Assembly (NCBI GenBank): GCA_016866775.1
Contig: VGLJ01000024.1
Coordinates: 1 to 63,430 of the forward strand
Length of the DNA stretch: 63,430 nt
Direction of reading: 5' to 3'
Source of the DNA: Candidatus Rokuibacteriota bacterium
Lineage (GTDB): Bacteria; Methylomirabilota; Methylomirabilia; Rokubacteriales; CSP1-6
A program made the position numbers and the translations under genes. The notes under the pieces are model-generated. The model worked only from the letters and a program-made list of their open reading frames with translations. It was not told where the DNA came from and did not search any database. The first letter of the stretch is position 1. The number at the start of each line of letters is the position of its first letter. Below, one piece after another: positions 16,827-23,685 of this stretch.

Positions 16827-16874
16827 AGATGTCGAGTGGCACCCGCCGGAGGGCGAACTTCACGTCCGCCCGCA

Positions 16875-16909
16875 GGCGTGGGGGGCGTGGGGGGCGCCCG
16901 GAGCCCCCC
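16875..16909. repeat. Family A palindromic element, copy 3, between murG and the EndoIII-like gene
   Basis: A short copy reads GCGTGGGGGGCGTGGGGGGC, with hairpin GGGGGGC (16889-16895) / GCCCCCC (16903-16909). It lies between convergent genes, where it could also act as a bidirectional transcription barrier, although there is no T-tract. Confidence 0.7.
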
Positions 16910-16915
16910 ATGTAC

Positions 16916-17647
16916 TTAGGAGTGCGCCGGCGGCCGCCCGCCGAGATCGCGACGCAACGGGCACTCGGCGCACTCCGGAATAGTCCGACAGAACGCCTTG
17001 CCGACGGCGACGAAGAGCGCGTGCAGCTCGTTGAAGAGCGCGGGATCCGACGGCAGGTGCGCTTCGAGGAACGCGCGCGTGTCTTCGTACGACGCGGTGG
17101 CAGGCAGCAGGCGATGGCGCACGAGCACGCGGCGCGTGTACCCGTCGGCGACGGCCACCGGCCGCGCGGCCGCGTAGAGCAGGATCGCGTCGACGGTCTC
17201 GGGCCCGAGCCCCGGCACCGCGAGCAGCTCGGCGCGGAGCGGAGCGAGCGGCGCCCGCCTGATCCCGTGAAAGCGCCCGCCGAAGCGCGCGATGAGCCAC
17301 GCGGTGAAGTCGCGGAGCCGCCGCGCCTTGAGCCGGTAGGTGCCTGCCGGGCGAACGGCCGCGGCGAGCTCGGCGTCCGAGACGGCCATCAGCCGGCGCG
17401 GATCGAGCAGCCTGCGCTCACGAAGCGCGGCCACGCCGCGCGCGGCGTTGATCCACGCGGTGTTCTGCGTGAGGATCGCGCCGACCGCGATCTCGTAGGC
17501 CGTGCGGCCCGGCCACCAGCGCTGCGGGCCGAAGCGCCGCAGGGCCGCGCCGTAGAGGCGGAGCAGGCGCGCCTTGACGGCATCGCGTGGCGGGCCGGGG
17601 ATCCGGCGCCACGCGGCGAGGCTCGTTAGGCGCGTGCTCGGGCTCAT
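16916..17647 (-). CDS. HhH-GPD base-excision repair protein, endonuclease III-related
   Basis: This 243-residue protein has the HhH-GPD fold: the six-helix part with AVGAILTQNTAW, the hairpin VPGLGPETVDAILLY and the catalytic-loop Asp in VADGYTRRV. In EndoIII the hairpin holds a catalytic Lys. Here it reads PET, as I recall for the COG2231 EndoIII-like group, so lyase activity is doubtful and monofunctional glycosylase action is possible. Three cysteines (FCRTIPECAEC) sit where the [4Fe-4S] loop belongs, but the fourth ligand is not visible. ATG 17647 overlaps the start of the divergent gene by 14 bases. Confidence 0.8.
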   Translation of the reverse strand: MSPSTRLTSLAAWRRIPGPPRDAVKARLLRLYGAALRRFGPQRWWPGRTAYEIAVGAILTQNTAWINAARGVAALRERRLLDPRRLMAVSDAELAAAVRPAGTYRLKARRLRDFTAWLIARFGGRFHGIRRAPLAPLRAELLAVPGLGPETVDAILLYAAARPVAVADGYTRRVLVRHRLLPATASYEDTRAFLEAHLPSDPALFNELHALFVAVGKAFCRTIPECAECPLRRDLGGRPPAHS

Positions 17648-18575
17648 CGTCCTCCTGCAGACGCTGACGCTCGCGGTGAGCGGTCCCGCCACTTCACCGG
17701 AGTATCTGCCGATCTGGGTCGCGGCCTACGATGGTCACTTCGCGCGGCAGGGACTGACCGTCAACGTGCGGGCGACGCGGTCGGAGGTGGGCGCGGCCGA
17801 GGCGCTCGCGCAGGGCCAGGCGGACCTCGTCGCCACCTCCGCCGAGGCGCTCCTCCGCTTCGGCGCGCGCGAGAAGCAGAGCCCGCGGCTCCTGCTGGGA
17901 TTGACGGCCGCGCCGCCCGTGGCGCTCGTCATCGACGCCGCGCACGCCGCGCGCGTCCGCGCCGTGGCGGACCTCGCGGGCCTTCGTGTCGCCATCACCG
18001 CGCCGGGCGTCGCCGAGCACGCCTGGCTCAACTTTCTCCTGGCCCGCGCGCGGCTGACGCCCGCCCAGGTACACGTGGTCAGCGCCGGCACGCAGGGGCT
18101 GGCGCGCGCGCTCGCGGGCGGCGACGTGCACGCCGCCATGGTGCCCGATGCGCTCGCCGCCCGGCTCCTCGGCGAGCGCCGCGGCACGGTCCTCGCGGAC
18201 CTCCGAACACCGGCCGCCGCCGAGCGCGCGCTCGGGATTCCGACCGTTCACGCCGGCGTCTTCCTGCGGGGCGAGCGGCCACCGGGCGAGCGGGAGCTGG
18301 CGGCGTTCACCCGGGCGATCCTCGCCGCCGAAGCCCGGCTGGCCGCCGGGCGCCCCGCCGAGCTCGCCGAGCGGCTGCCACGCGCCGTCCTGGGCGGCGC
18401 GGGAGAGCTCGAGGCGCGCGTGCAGCAGGCGCGTGACCTGTATCTGCCCGAGGGACGGGTGAGCGAGGAGCGGCTCGAGCTCACGACGCTGTTCCTCCGC
18501 GACCAGCTCCCGCTTCCCGCCCGCGCCCGCATCCAGCTCCTGCCGCCGGGCCGCGTCAGGCCGGCGGGGCGCTGA
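17634..18575 (+). CDS. Exported ABC-type substrate-binding protein (NMT1/SsuA-like)
   Basis: This 313-residue periplasmic binding protein is of the NMT1/THI5/SsuA type. GTG 17634 opens a signal peptide (VLGLIVLLQTLTLAVSG). The mature start is SPEYLPIWVAAYDGHFARQG, the family pattern for nitrate, taurine or thiamine-precursor binding proteins. Later come ADLVATSAEALLRF and the domain-2 segment AVADLAGLRVAITAPG. No permease or ATPase gene is adjacent, so it is an orphan whose ligand is unknown. Upstream codons read through the divergent repair gene and are unlikely to be used. Confidence 0.75.
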   Translation: MLGLIVLLQTLTLAVSGPATSPEYLPIWVAAYDGHFARQGLTVNVRATRSEVGAAEALAQGQADLVATSAEALLRFGAREKQSPRLLLGLTAAPPVALVIDAAHAARVRAVADLAGLRVAITAPGVAEHAWLNFLLARARLTPAQVHVVSAGTQGLARALAGGDVHAAMVPDALAARLLGERRGTVLADLRTPAAAERALGIPTVHAGVFLRGERPPGERELAAFTRAILAAEARLAAGRPAELAERLPRAVLGGAGELEARVQQARDLYLPEGRVSEERLELTTLFLRDQLPLPARARIQLLPPGRVRPAGR

Positions 18576-19125
18576 GCGGGAACCCCACCTCGGCCAGGAG
18601 TCGCCGCGCGAGCCCCAGCGGAAAGCCGACCACGTTCGTGTACGAGCCGATGACCGCATCGACGAGCGCGCCGTCGAGGTCCTGGACCGCGTAGCCGCCG
18701 GCCTTGTCGAGCGGCGAGCCGGACGCGGCGTAGCAGTCGATCACGTCGTCGCCGTAGCGGGCCATCACGACACGCGTGGTCTCGGTTCCCGCGAACACGC
18801 GTCCGGCGGCGACGACGGCGATCCCCGTGACCACGTCGTGCGGGCGTCCGCGCAGCCGCTTCAGCATCGAAACCGCCTCCGCCGCGTCCGACGGCTTCCC
18901 CAGCGCGGCGTCGTCGATCACGACGATCGTGTCGGCGCCGATGACGACCGCGTCGCGATGGCCGGCGGCGACGGCGCGCGCTTTCCGCTCCGCGAGGCCC
19001 GCCACCGCTTCGACGAGCGATCCGGGGTCGAGCGACTCGTCGACGTCGCTCGGAATGACCTCGAACTCGGGGACGAGACGGCGCAGGAGCTCGCGCCGGC
19101 GCGGTGACGCGGAGGCCAGGATCAG
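18556..19125 (-). CDS. maf: Maf nucleotide pyrophosphatase (septum-formation inhibitor family)
   Basis: Maf proteins hydrolyse non-canonical nucleoside triphosphates (dTTP/UTP or modified forms). The hallmark ASASPRRRELL lies at the N-terminus, with GADTIVVIDDAALGKP and GSPLDKAGGYAVQ (catalytic Asp/Lys region) downstream. The only ATG/GTG/TTG candidate, GTG 19005, would delete ASASPRR and leave 149 residues. The conserved N-terminus continues upstream to CTG 19125, just after an in-frame TAA at 19143-19141, giving 189 residues, the usual length. I therefore infer a CTG (less likely ATC) start. It follows the DUF4321 gene by 15 bases and overlaps the binding-protein gene tail to tail. Confidence 0.9.
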   Translation of the reverse strand: MILASASPRRRELLRRLVPEFEVIPSDVDESLDPGSLVEAVAGLAERKARAVAAGHRDAVVIGADTIVVIDDAALGKPSDAAEAVSMLKRLRGRPHDVVTGIAVVAAGRVFAGTETTRVVMARYGDDVIDCYAASGSPLDKAGGYAVQDLDGALVDAVIGSYTNVVGFPLGLARRLLAEVGFPLSAPPA

Positions 19126-19140
19126 ACGGGGCGCGATGGG

Positions 19141-19407
19141 TTAGAGCCGGCGGAGGGCGAGGGCTGCGAGCACGACGCCGAGCACACCGACCACGTTGAC
19201 CTTCAGCATCATGCCGAAGGTCAGGGCGACGAAGCGGAGGTCGAGCGTCGCGGGCGGCGTGAGCCCGATCTGCGGCCCGCGCGTGAGGAGGTCGTGCACC
19301 ACGCCCGATGGCAGGAGGCTCGCGACGAGCTCACCGAGCAGGGAGCCGACGACCAGTCCCGCCACCACGATCAGCACGATCAGGCCGAGGCCGCGGGAGG
19401 CCGCCAC
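19141..19407 (-). CDS. Small membrane protein, DUF4321-like
   Basis: This 88-residue protein has two hydrophobic segments: GLIVLIVVAGLVVGSLLGE near the N-terminus, and VNVVGVLGVVLAALALRRL at the end after LRFVALTFGMMLK. The layout matches DUF4321, which I recall as often lying next to maf. The function is unknown. Start GTG 19407 lies 5 bases after the speE stop, so it is likely part of the speD-speE-maf transcript. Confidence 0.65.
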   Translation of the reverse strand: MAASRGLGLIVLIVVAGLVVGSLLGELVASLLPSGVVHDLLTRGPQIGLTPPATLDLRFVALTFGMMLKVNVVGVLGVVLAALALRRL

Positions 19408-19412
19408 GGCGC

Positions 19413-20342
19413 TCAGGTGACGATCAGCGGCGCCGCGTCGGTGACGACGCGGGTCTCGACCGCCACGGCGTCGCGAATGAAGCGAGGGAGAGCGAAGGAG
19501 TGCTGGTGCGTGACGCCGTCCCAGTAGCGCAGCGGCTTCTTCAGGCGCTTGGCGATCGCGTCGTCGACCTCGGCGGGCGAGATCCGTCGCGGATCGACGC
19601 CTTTCGTCGCCACGAGGAAGCCCCACGGAACGCCGAAGCAGGAAATGAATGCCTGGTACGGCGCGACGACTGGGAACGCGCTTCCTACCGTCCGGCACAT
19701 GGCGGTGAAGAACGCGAGCTCGCCGACCTTCGTCATCCCGGCCTGCATCGTCATCGTCCCGCCCGGTGTCAGACGGTCACGGACGAGCTCGTAGAGCTCG
19801 CGGCTGAAGAGCCGGCAGGCCGGTCCGGCCTCCATCGGCTCCGTGAGGTCGAGCGAGATGAAGTCGAAGCGCTCCGGGGTCTGCTCGAGGAACGCGCGCG
19901 CGTCCTCGTGGCGGAGCTCGGTGCGCGGATCGTCGAAGGCGCCCTGGTGGTGCTCCGGCAGGTGACGGCGGCAGAGCTCGACGAGCTCGCCGTCGATGTC
20001 GACCATCACCGCCCGCTGGATCGAGGGGTAGGCCAGGACCTCGCGGAGCGTGGCGCCCTCGCCCCCGCCGACGACGAGCGCCGTGCGCGGCAGCTCCTTC
20101 GTCGCGAGCATGCCCGGGTGGACGAGCGCGTCGTGGTAGATGAACTCGTCGCCCTCGCTCGACTGCATCCGCCCGTCGAGGACGAGGAGCTTGCCGAAGC
20201 CGACGGTTTCGAGGATGTCGGCCTGCTGGAAGGCGGTCCTGGCGGAGGCGATGGTGCGAACCACCGCGTGGAAGTGCCCGTCACCCGGTGTCGTGGTCTC
20301 GATGAACCACGTCGCCGGCCCCGAGGGGAAACCCCCCGTCAA
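19413..20342 (-). CDS. speE: Spermidine synthase (polyamine aminopropyltransferase)
   Basis: This enzyme transfers the aminopropyl group from decarboxylated SAM to putrescine. The 309 residues contain the beta-sheet N-terminal domain (SEGDEFIYHDALVHPGM), the dcSAM-binding GGGEGATLREVL and MVDIDGELVELCRRHLPE, the catalytic Asp in ISLDLTEP and the Tyr/Gln region MTMQAGMTKVGE. TTG 20342 overlaps the speD stop as TTGA; no better start exists. It is coupled to speD, which makes its co-substrate. The amine acceptor could also be longer than putrescine. Confidence 0.92.
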   Translation of the reverse strand: MTGGFPSGPATWFIETTTPGDGHFHAVVRTIASARTAFQQADILETVGFGKLLVLDGRMQSSEGDEFIYHDALVHPGMLATKELPRTALVVGGGEGATLREVLAYPSIQRAVMVDIDGELVELCRRHLPEHHQGAFDDPRTELRHEDARAFLEQTPERFDFISLDLTEPMEAGPACRLFSRELYELVRDRLTPGGTMTMQAGMTKVGELAFFTAMCRTVGSAFPVVAPYQAFISCFGVPWGFLVATKGVDPRRISPAEVDDAIAKRLKKPLRYWDGVTHQHSFALPRFIRDAVAVETRVVTDAAPLIVT

Positions 20343-20743
20343 GCGACCGCGACCGGACTCTTGTTGACGACGGGCGCGGCGGCGTTCATGAACATCCCGC
20401 GCTGCATCTCGACGACGGACGTCCGCTCGGCGCCGAACTGCTCGACGAGGTAGTTGGCCGCGACTTCCGGCTGGAGCACGTCACCGCACGAGAAGATGTC
20501 GACGGCGGCGTACCGGTACTCGGGCCAGGTGTGGATGGAGAGATGGGACTCGGCGATGACGACCACGCCGGAGATCCCGAACGGGTTGAACTCGTGGAAG
20601 ACCGCGTCGACGATGGTGGCTTGAGCCCGACGGGCCGCTTCGACGAGGGCGCCCTTCACCGCTTCCAGGTTGTTGATGGCGTCGAGGTCGCAATCGAACA
20701 ACTCGAGGAGCATGTGCCGTCCCAGAGCGTTCAATCCACTCAC
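20339..20743 (-). CDS. speD: S-adenosylmethionine decarboxylase proenzyme
   Basis: This is a pyruvoyl enzyme that makes decarboxylated SAM for spermidine synthesis. The 134 residues fit the prokaryotic class 1B. Autocleavage should occur between Glu65 and Ser66 in VVIAESHLSIHTWPE, with Ser66 becoming pyruvate. The conserved His67, SIHTWPE and CGD (Cys in IFSCGD) are present. The GTG start at 20743 has a strong AAGGAGG at 20751-20745. It is first in the leftward unit speD-speE and divergent from the arginine decarboxylase gene. Confidence 0.95.
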   Translation of the reverse strand: MSGLNALGRHMLLELFDCDLDAINNLEAVKGALVEAARRAQATIVDAVFHEFNPFGISGVVVIAESHLSIHTWPEYRYAAVDIFSCGDVLQPEVAANYLVEQFGAERTSVVEMQRGMFMNAAAPVVNKSPVAVA

Positions 20744-21028
20744 CCTCCTTGTCCCGTCCGGGCCATCTACCGCACTTCTCCTGCGGCGCGTCTCGCGCCA
20801 CGTTTCGCGACGGAAAAATTTCCGCCGCACACTCGCCTCAAAGCCAATGTATGGTCCTGTTTTTGCCATTGCAAGAAAAAAACGTGTCTCGCGGCGGGTT
20901 TCGGAGCGCCGACGAGGTCGTTTTTCTCTTGCATTGGCTCGCGAGGCGGTTATGGTGGGAAAGATTTCTCGCGCGCGCCGCAACGGGAGGCGGCGCGCGA
21001 CACGATGGGAGGCGAGAAGGAGGACAGG
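20744..21028. promoter_or_regulatory. Divergent regulatory region of the polyamine cluster, with a 20-nt inverted repeat
   Basis: This 285-bp gene-free gap between speD and the arginine decarboxylase gene is visibly less GC-rich. GCCATTGCAAGAAAAAAACG (20865-20884) and CGTTTTTCTCTTGCATTGGC (20919-20938) are inverted repeats matching at 18 of 20 positions, with a 34-nt GC-rich loop. A second AGCCAATG at 20842-20849 could pair with the same right arm, giving two exclusive folds. A near-palindrome GGAAAAATTTCC lies at about 20812-20823. The decarboxylase Shine-Dalgarno (AGGAGG) is at about 21018-21023. The region must hold both promoters; the fold could be an operator or a leader switch. Confidence 0.6.
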
Positions 21029-21508
21029 ATGACGAAGAAGGTCACGCTGGCAGCGGCGACGGCGGGTCACGCGGAAGGCGGCACGACGCTCAACGCCTTC
21101 GACAACGCGCTTCTCGCGGCCGGGATCGGCAACATCAACCTGATCAAGGTCTCCAGCATCCTTCCTCCCGAAGTTCCGGTCGTCGAGCTCCCGAAGATCA
21201 AGCCCGGCGCGCTCGTGCCGACGGCCTACGCGGCGATGACGAGCGAGGTTCCCGGCGAGACGGTGGCCGCCGCCGTCGGCTACGCCGTCCCCGACGACCC
21301 CGCGAAGAACGGCGTCATCATGGAGTTCCACGGTCACGCCACCCGCGACGAGGCCGAGCGGCAGATCGAGCGGATGCTCGAGGAAGCCTTCCGCGTCCGG
21401 GGCGAGCCCATCCGCGAGATGAAGGTGGTCGCCGTCGCCCACACCGTCCGCCAGATCGGCTGCGCGCTGGCCGCGATCACACTGCTCGCCGAAGAGGACC
21501 TCCTCTAA
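21029..21508 (+). CDS. pdaD: Pyruvoyl-dependent arginine decarboxylase
   Basis: The enzyme decarboxylates arginine to agmatine, the first step of this polyamine route. The 159 residues match the PvlArgDC family: GIGNINLIKVSSILPPEV holds the self-cleavage Ser-Ser (about residues 42-43), whose second Ser becomes the pyruvoyl group. ALVPTAYAAMTSEVPGE, IMEFHGHATRDEAE and the closing segment on AVAHTVRQIGCALAA are typical. The start at ATG 21029 has AGGAGG about 6 bases upstream. It is immediately followed by agmatinase. The family is best known from archaea and some bacteria. Confidence 0.93.
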   Translation: MTKKVTLAAATAGHAEGGTTLNAFDNALLAAGIGNINLIKVSSILPPEVPVVELPKIKPGALVPTAYAAMTSEVPGETVAAAVGYAVPDDPAKNGVIMEFHGHATRDEAERQIERMLEEAFRVRGEPIREMKVVAVAHTVRQIGCALAAITLLAEEDLL

Positions 21509-21509
21509 G

Positions 21510-22370
21510 CTGCGAGCCGTCTCACCCCGGTTCATCGCCTGTGACGCGGGTCTCTCGGAGGCCCGCGTCGTGCTCTACGGCATCCCGTTCGAGGGCCGCG
21601 TCAACCTCCGCAAGGGCGCCGACGCCGGTCCGCGAGACCTCCGGGTCGCTTCCGACTCCATCGAGACGTACTCGCCGATGCTCCAGCGCGATCTCGAAGA
21701 CCTGGCGATGGCCGACCTCGGTGACTGCGTCCTGCCCGACGGCGCGCCGCCGCGCGAGCAGCTCGACGCCGCCCGGGAAGAGATTTCCCAGTGGTGGCGG
21801 CCGGGGCTCTTCCCGTTCATGCTCGGCGGCGACCACACGGCGACGGTGCCCGTCATGGAGGTGCTCGCGCCGCACTTCCCCGACCTCGTCGTGCTCCAGC
21901 TCGACGCGCATCCGGACCTGCGCGAGGAGTTCCTCGGCGAGCGCTACAACTACGCCTCGGCGATGGCGCGGGTCATGGACACTGTTCCGCCGGAGCGCGT
22001 CTACCAGGTCGGCATCCGGACGGGCGCCCGCGAGGAGTACCAGCGGCGCCGGCCCCACTTCTTCCCCGGGTTCGCCGGCGCGCCGCTCGACGCCGTCCGC
22101 CGGATCCTGCCGGAGATCGCCGGCCGCCCGCTCTACGTGACGATCGACGTGGACGTCCTCGACCCCAGCGAGGCGCCGGGCACCGGCTCGCCCGAGCCGT
22201 GCGGCATCCGGGCGACCGAGCTGGTCTCGATCGTCCACCTGCTCGGCCGGGCCTCCGTCATCGGCGGCGACCTCGTGGAAGTCGCGCACGCCTGGGATGC
22301 GAGCGGCCGAACGGGAATCACGGCGTCGTGGGTGATTCGAGAAGCCCTGCTGAGTTGGTGGGGGAAATGA
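21510..22370 (+). CDS. speB: Agmatinase (ureohydrolase family)
   Basis: Agmatinase hydrolyses agmatine to putrescine and urea with a Mn2+ pair. Metal ligands are visible in GGDHT (His), LDAHPDLRE (Asp/His/Asp) and TIDVDVLDPSEAPGTG (Asp/Asp). GTG 21570 would start within the first beta strand (VVLYGIPFEG). About 20 family-like residues (RFIACDAGLSEARV) continue upstream in frame to CTG 21510, one base after the decarboxylase stop. I therefore place the start at that CTG, with GTG 21570 as the alternative. With speD, speE and the decarboxylase it completes arginine-to-spermidine synthesis. Confidence 0.9.
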   Translation: MRAVSPRFIACDAGLSEARVVLYGIPFEGRVNLRKGADAGPRDLRVASDSIETYSPMLQRDLEDLAMADLGDCVLPDGAPPREQLDAAREEISQWWRPGLFPFMLGGDHTATVPVMEVLAPHFPDLVVLQLDAHPDLREEFLGERYNYASAMARVMDTVPPERVYQVGIRTGAREEYQRRRPHFFPGFAGAPLDAVRRILPEIAGRPLYVTIDVDVLDPSEAPGTGSPEPCGIRATELVSIVHLLGRASVIGGDLVEVAHAWDASGRTGITASWVIREALLSWWGK

Positions 22371-22397
22371 TGCATCCGATCGACCGGCACTCGCGGA

Positions 22398-22459
22398 GCG
22401 CCCGGATTCATTCCGGGCGCGAAGCGCGGGGGGCTTGGGGGGCACGCCTCGTGCCCCCC
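22398..22459. repeat. Family A palindromic element, copy 4, after speB
   Basis: This is the best-preserved copy. GCGCCCGGA (22398-22406) pairs with TCCGGGCGC (22412-22420) around TTCAT. GGGGGGCACG (22437-22446) pairs with CGTGCCCCCC (22450-22459) around CCT. It has the same orientation as copy 1. It fills the gap between speB and the methyltransferase gene and seems to have replaced the latter's natural start region. Confidence 0.85.
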
Positions 22460-22520
22460 ATGTAAATCAATCACTACCCGCCACTACACCGCGCCGCGGC
22501 TCTACGAGATCGCCTTCGAC

Positions 22521-23240
22521 ATGAACCGGAAGGGCGAGGTGGACTTCCTGCGCCACTGCTTCAAGCGGTACGCCCGGCGCCCGGTCCGCCGGGTGCTCGA
22601 CATCGCCTGCGGCACCGGCCCGCACCTCGCGCGGCTCGCCGACCACGGCTACGCGATGGCCGGGCTCGACCTCTCGCAGGCCAACATCGAGTTCCTGCGC
22701 GCGCGGCTGGCGGCGAAGGACCAGAAGGCCGAGCTGGTCGTCGGGGACATGACGGACTTCCGCCTCGCGCGGCCGGTGGACGCGGCGATCTGCATGCAGG
22801 ACTCGCAGGGCCACCTGCTCACGAACGACAAGCTCGTGGCGCACCTGAGAGCGGTGGCGCGCGCGGTCCGGCCCGGCGGGCTCTACGTGTTCGACCGGTA
22901 CATGGCGTCGTCGTGGACGGACCCGGCGCGCGCGTGGTCGTGGTCGCGCCGGCGCGGCCGGCTCATCGTGCGGGCGTCGTTCTCGGCGCTGCACGACGTC
23001 GATCCCGTCAGCCAGGTCTTCAAGGAGCGCATGATCCTCGAAGCGGTCGAGAACGGGACGCGCCGCATCTACCGGCAGACGCACCTCTCCCGCATGGTCT
23101 TTCCGCAGGAGCTGAAGGCGCTGGTCGCGCTCGCGGGCGGCTTCGAGTTCGTCCAGTGGTTCTACGGCTTCAAGCCGCACCAGGTACTCGAGCGTTCGAA
23201 GCACCCGCTGCTCATGGTCGTCGTCCTCCGGAGGAGGTAG
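22521..23240 (+). CDS. Class I SAM-dependent methyltransferase
   Basis: The 239 residues have a Rossmann methyltransferase core: motif I VLDIACGTGPHLARLA, the acidic end of strand 2 in AGLDLSQAN, VVGDMTDFRL and AICMQDSQGH before motif IV, then VRPGGLYVFD. The C-terminal beta-rich part (EAVENGTRRIYRQTH) resembles small-molecule methyltransferases. The substrate is unknown. ATG 22521 is the first conventional start. However, in-frame codons upstream (HYTAPRLYEIAFD) look like a genuine family N-terminus and begin right at a palindromic repeat, so the original start may have been lost or is non-canonical. Confidence 0.85.
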   Translation: MNRKGEVDFLRHCFKRYARRPVRRVLDIACGTGPHLARLADHGYAMAGLDLSQANIEFLRARLAAKDQKAELVVGDMTDFRLARPVDAAICMQDSQGHLLTNDKLVAHLRAVARAVRPGGLYVFDRYMASSWTDPARAWSWSRRRGRLIVRASFSALHDVDPVSQVFKERMILEAVENGTRRIYRQTHLSRMVFPQELKALVALAGGFEFVQWFYGFKPHQVLERSKHPLLMVVVLRRR

Positions 23241-23244
23241 CCCT

Positions 23245-23679
23245 ATGTTGCTGGTCCGTACCAGCGTGCGGCCGAGTCGCATCCATGGCCTGGGGTGTTT
23301 CGCCGAGGAGCGCATCCGCGCGGGCCAGGTCGTCTGGGTCTACGACGAGCGGGTCGATATCCCGGTGCCCACCGCGGCGCTCGCCGCCTTCCCCGAGGTC
23401 GTCAGGGAATACTTCCTCGACTTCGGCTACGAGGAGCTGCACGACGGGGTGCCCGTCACCGTCCTGTGCGCCGACCATGCGAAGTACGTCAACCACTCCG
23501 ACGAGCCGAACCTGCTCGACGAGGACGTGAACGTCGCCGCGCGCGACATCGAGGTGGGCGAGGAGCTCACCTGCAACTACTTCAAGGGCGACCTCGACGC
23601 CGAGCGCAAGCTCGGGCGGCGCGCCGGCCAGTCCCGCGGCAAGAAGACCCAGCGCGAGAGGGCCTCCGCGCTGCGGTAG
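23245..23679 (+). CDS. SET-domain protein (putative lysine methyltransferase)
   Basis: This 144-residue bacterial SET protein has the N-terminal GLGCFAEERIRAG, the SAM-site motif YVNHSDEPNL (NHS) and the closing ARDIEVGEELTCNYF, with the catalytic Tyr in NYF. The C-terminus is basic (RRAGQSRGKKTQRE). SET domains methylate protein lysines; bacterial targets are mostly unknown. ATG 23245 follows the methyltransferase stop by 4 bases, so the two are an operon, with a SpeE-like gene downstream. A polyamine-related or ribosomal target is only a guess. Confidence 0.85.
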   Translation: MLLVRTSVRPSRIHGLGCFAEERIRAGQVVWVYDERVDIPVPTAALAAFPEVVREYFLDFGYEELHDGVPVTVLCADHAKYVNHSDEPNLLDEDVNVAARDIEVGEELTCNYFKGDLDAERKLGRRAGQSRGKKTQRERASALR

Positions 23680-23685
23680 GGGCGA

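Noticed and set aside
16875-16909. Rho-independent terminator between murG and the EndoIII-like gene
   Set aside because: A strong hairpin but no T-tract on either side, and the sequence belongs to a dispersed repeat family. Some termination effect remains possible.
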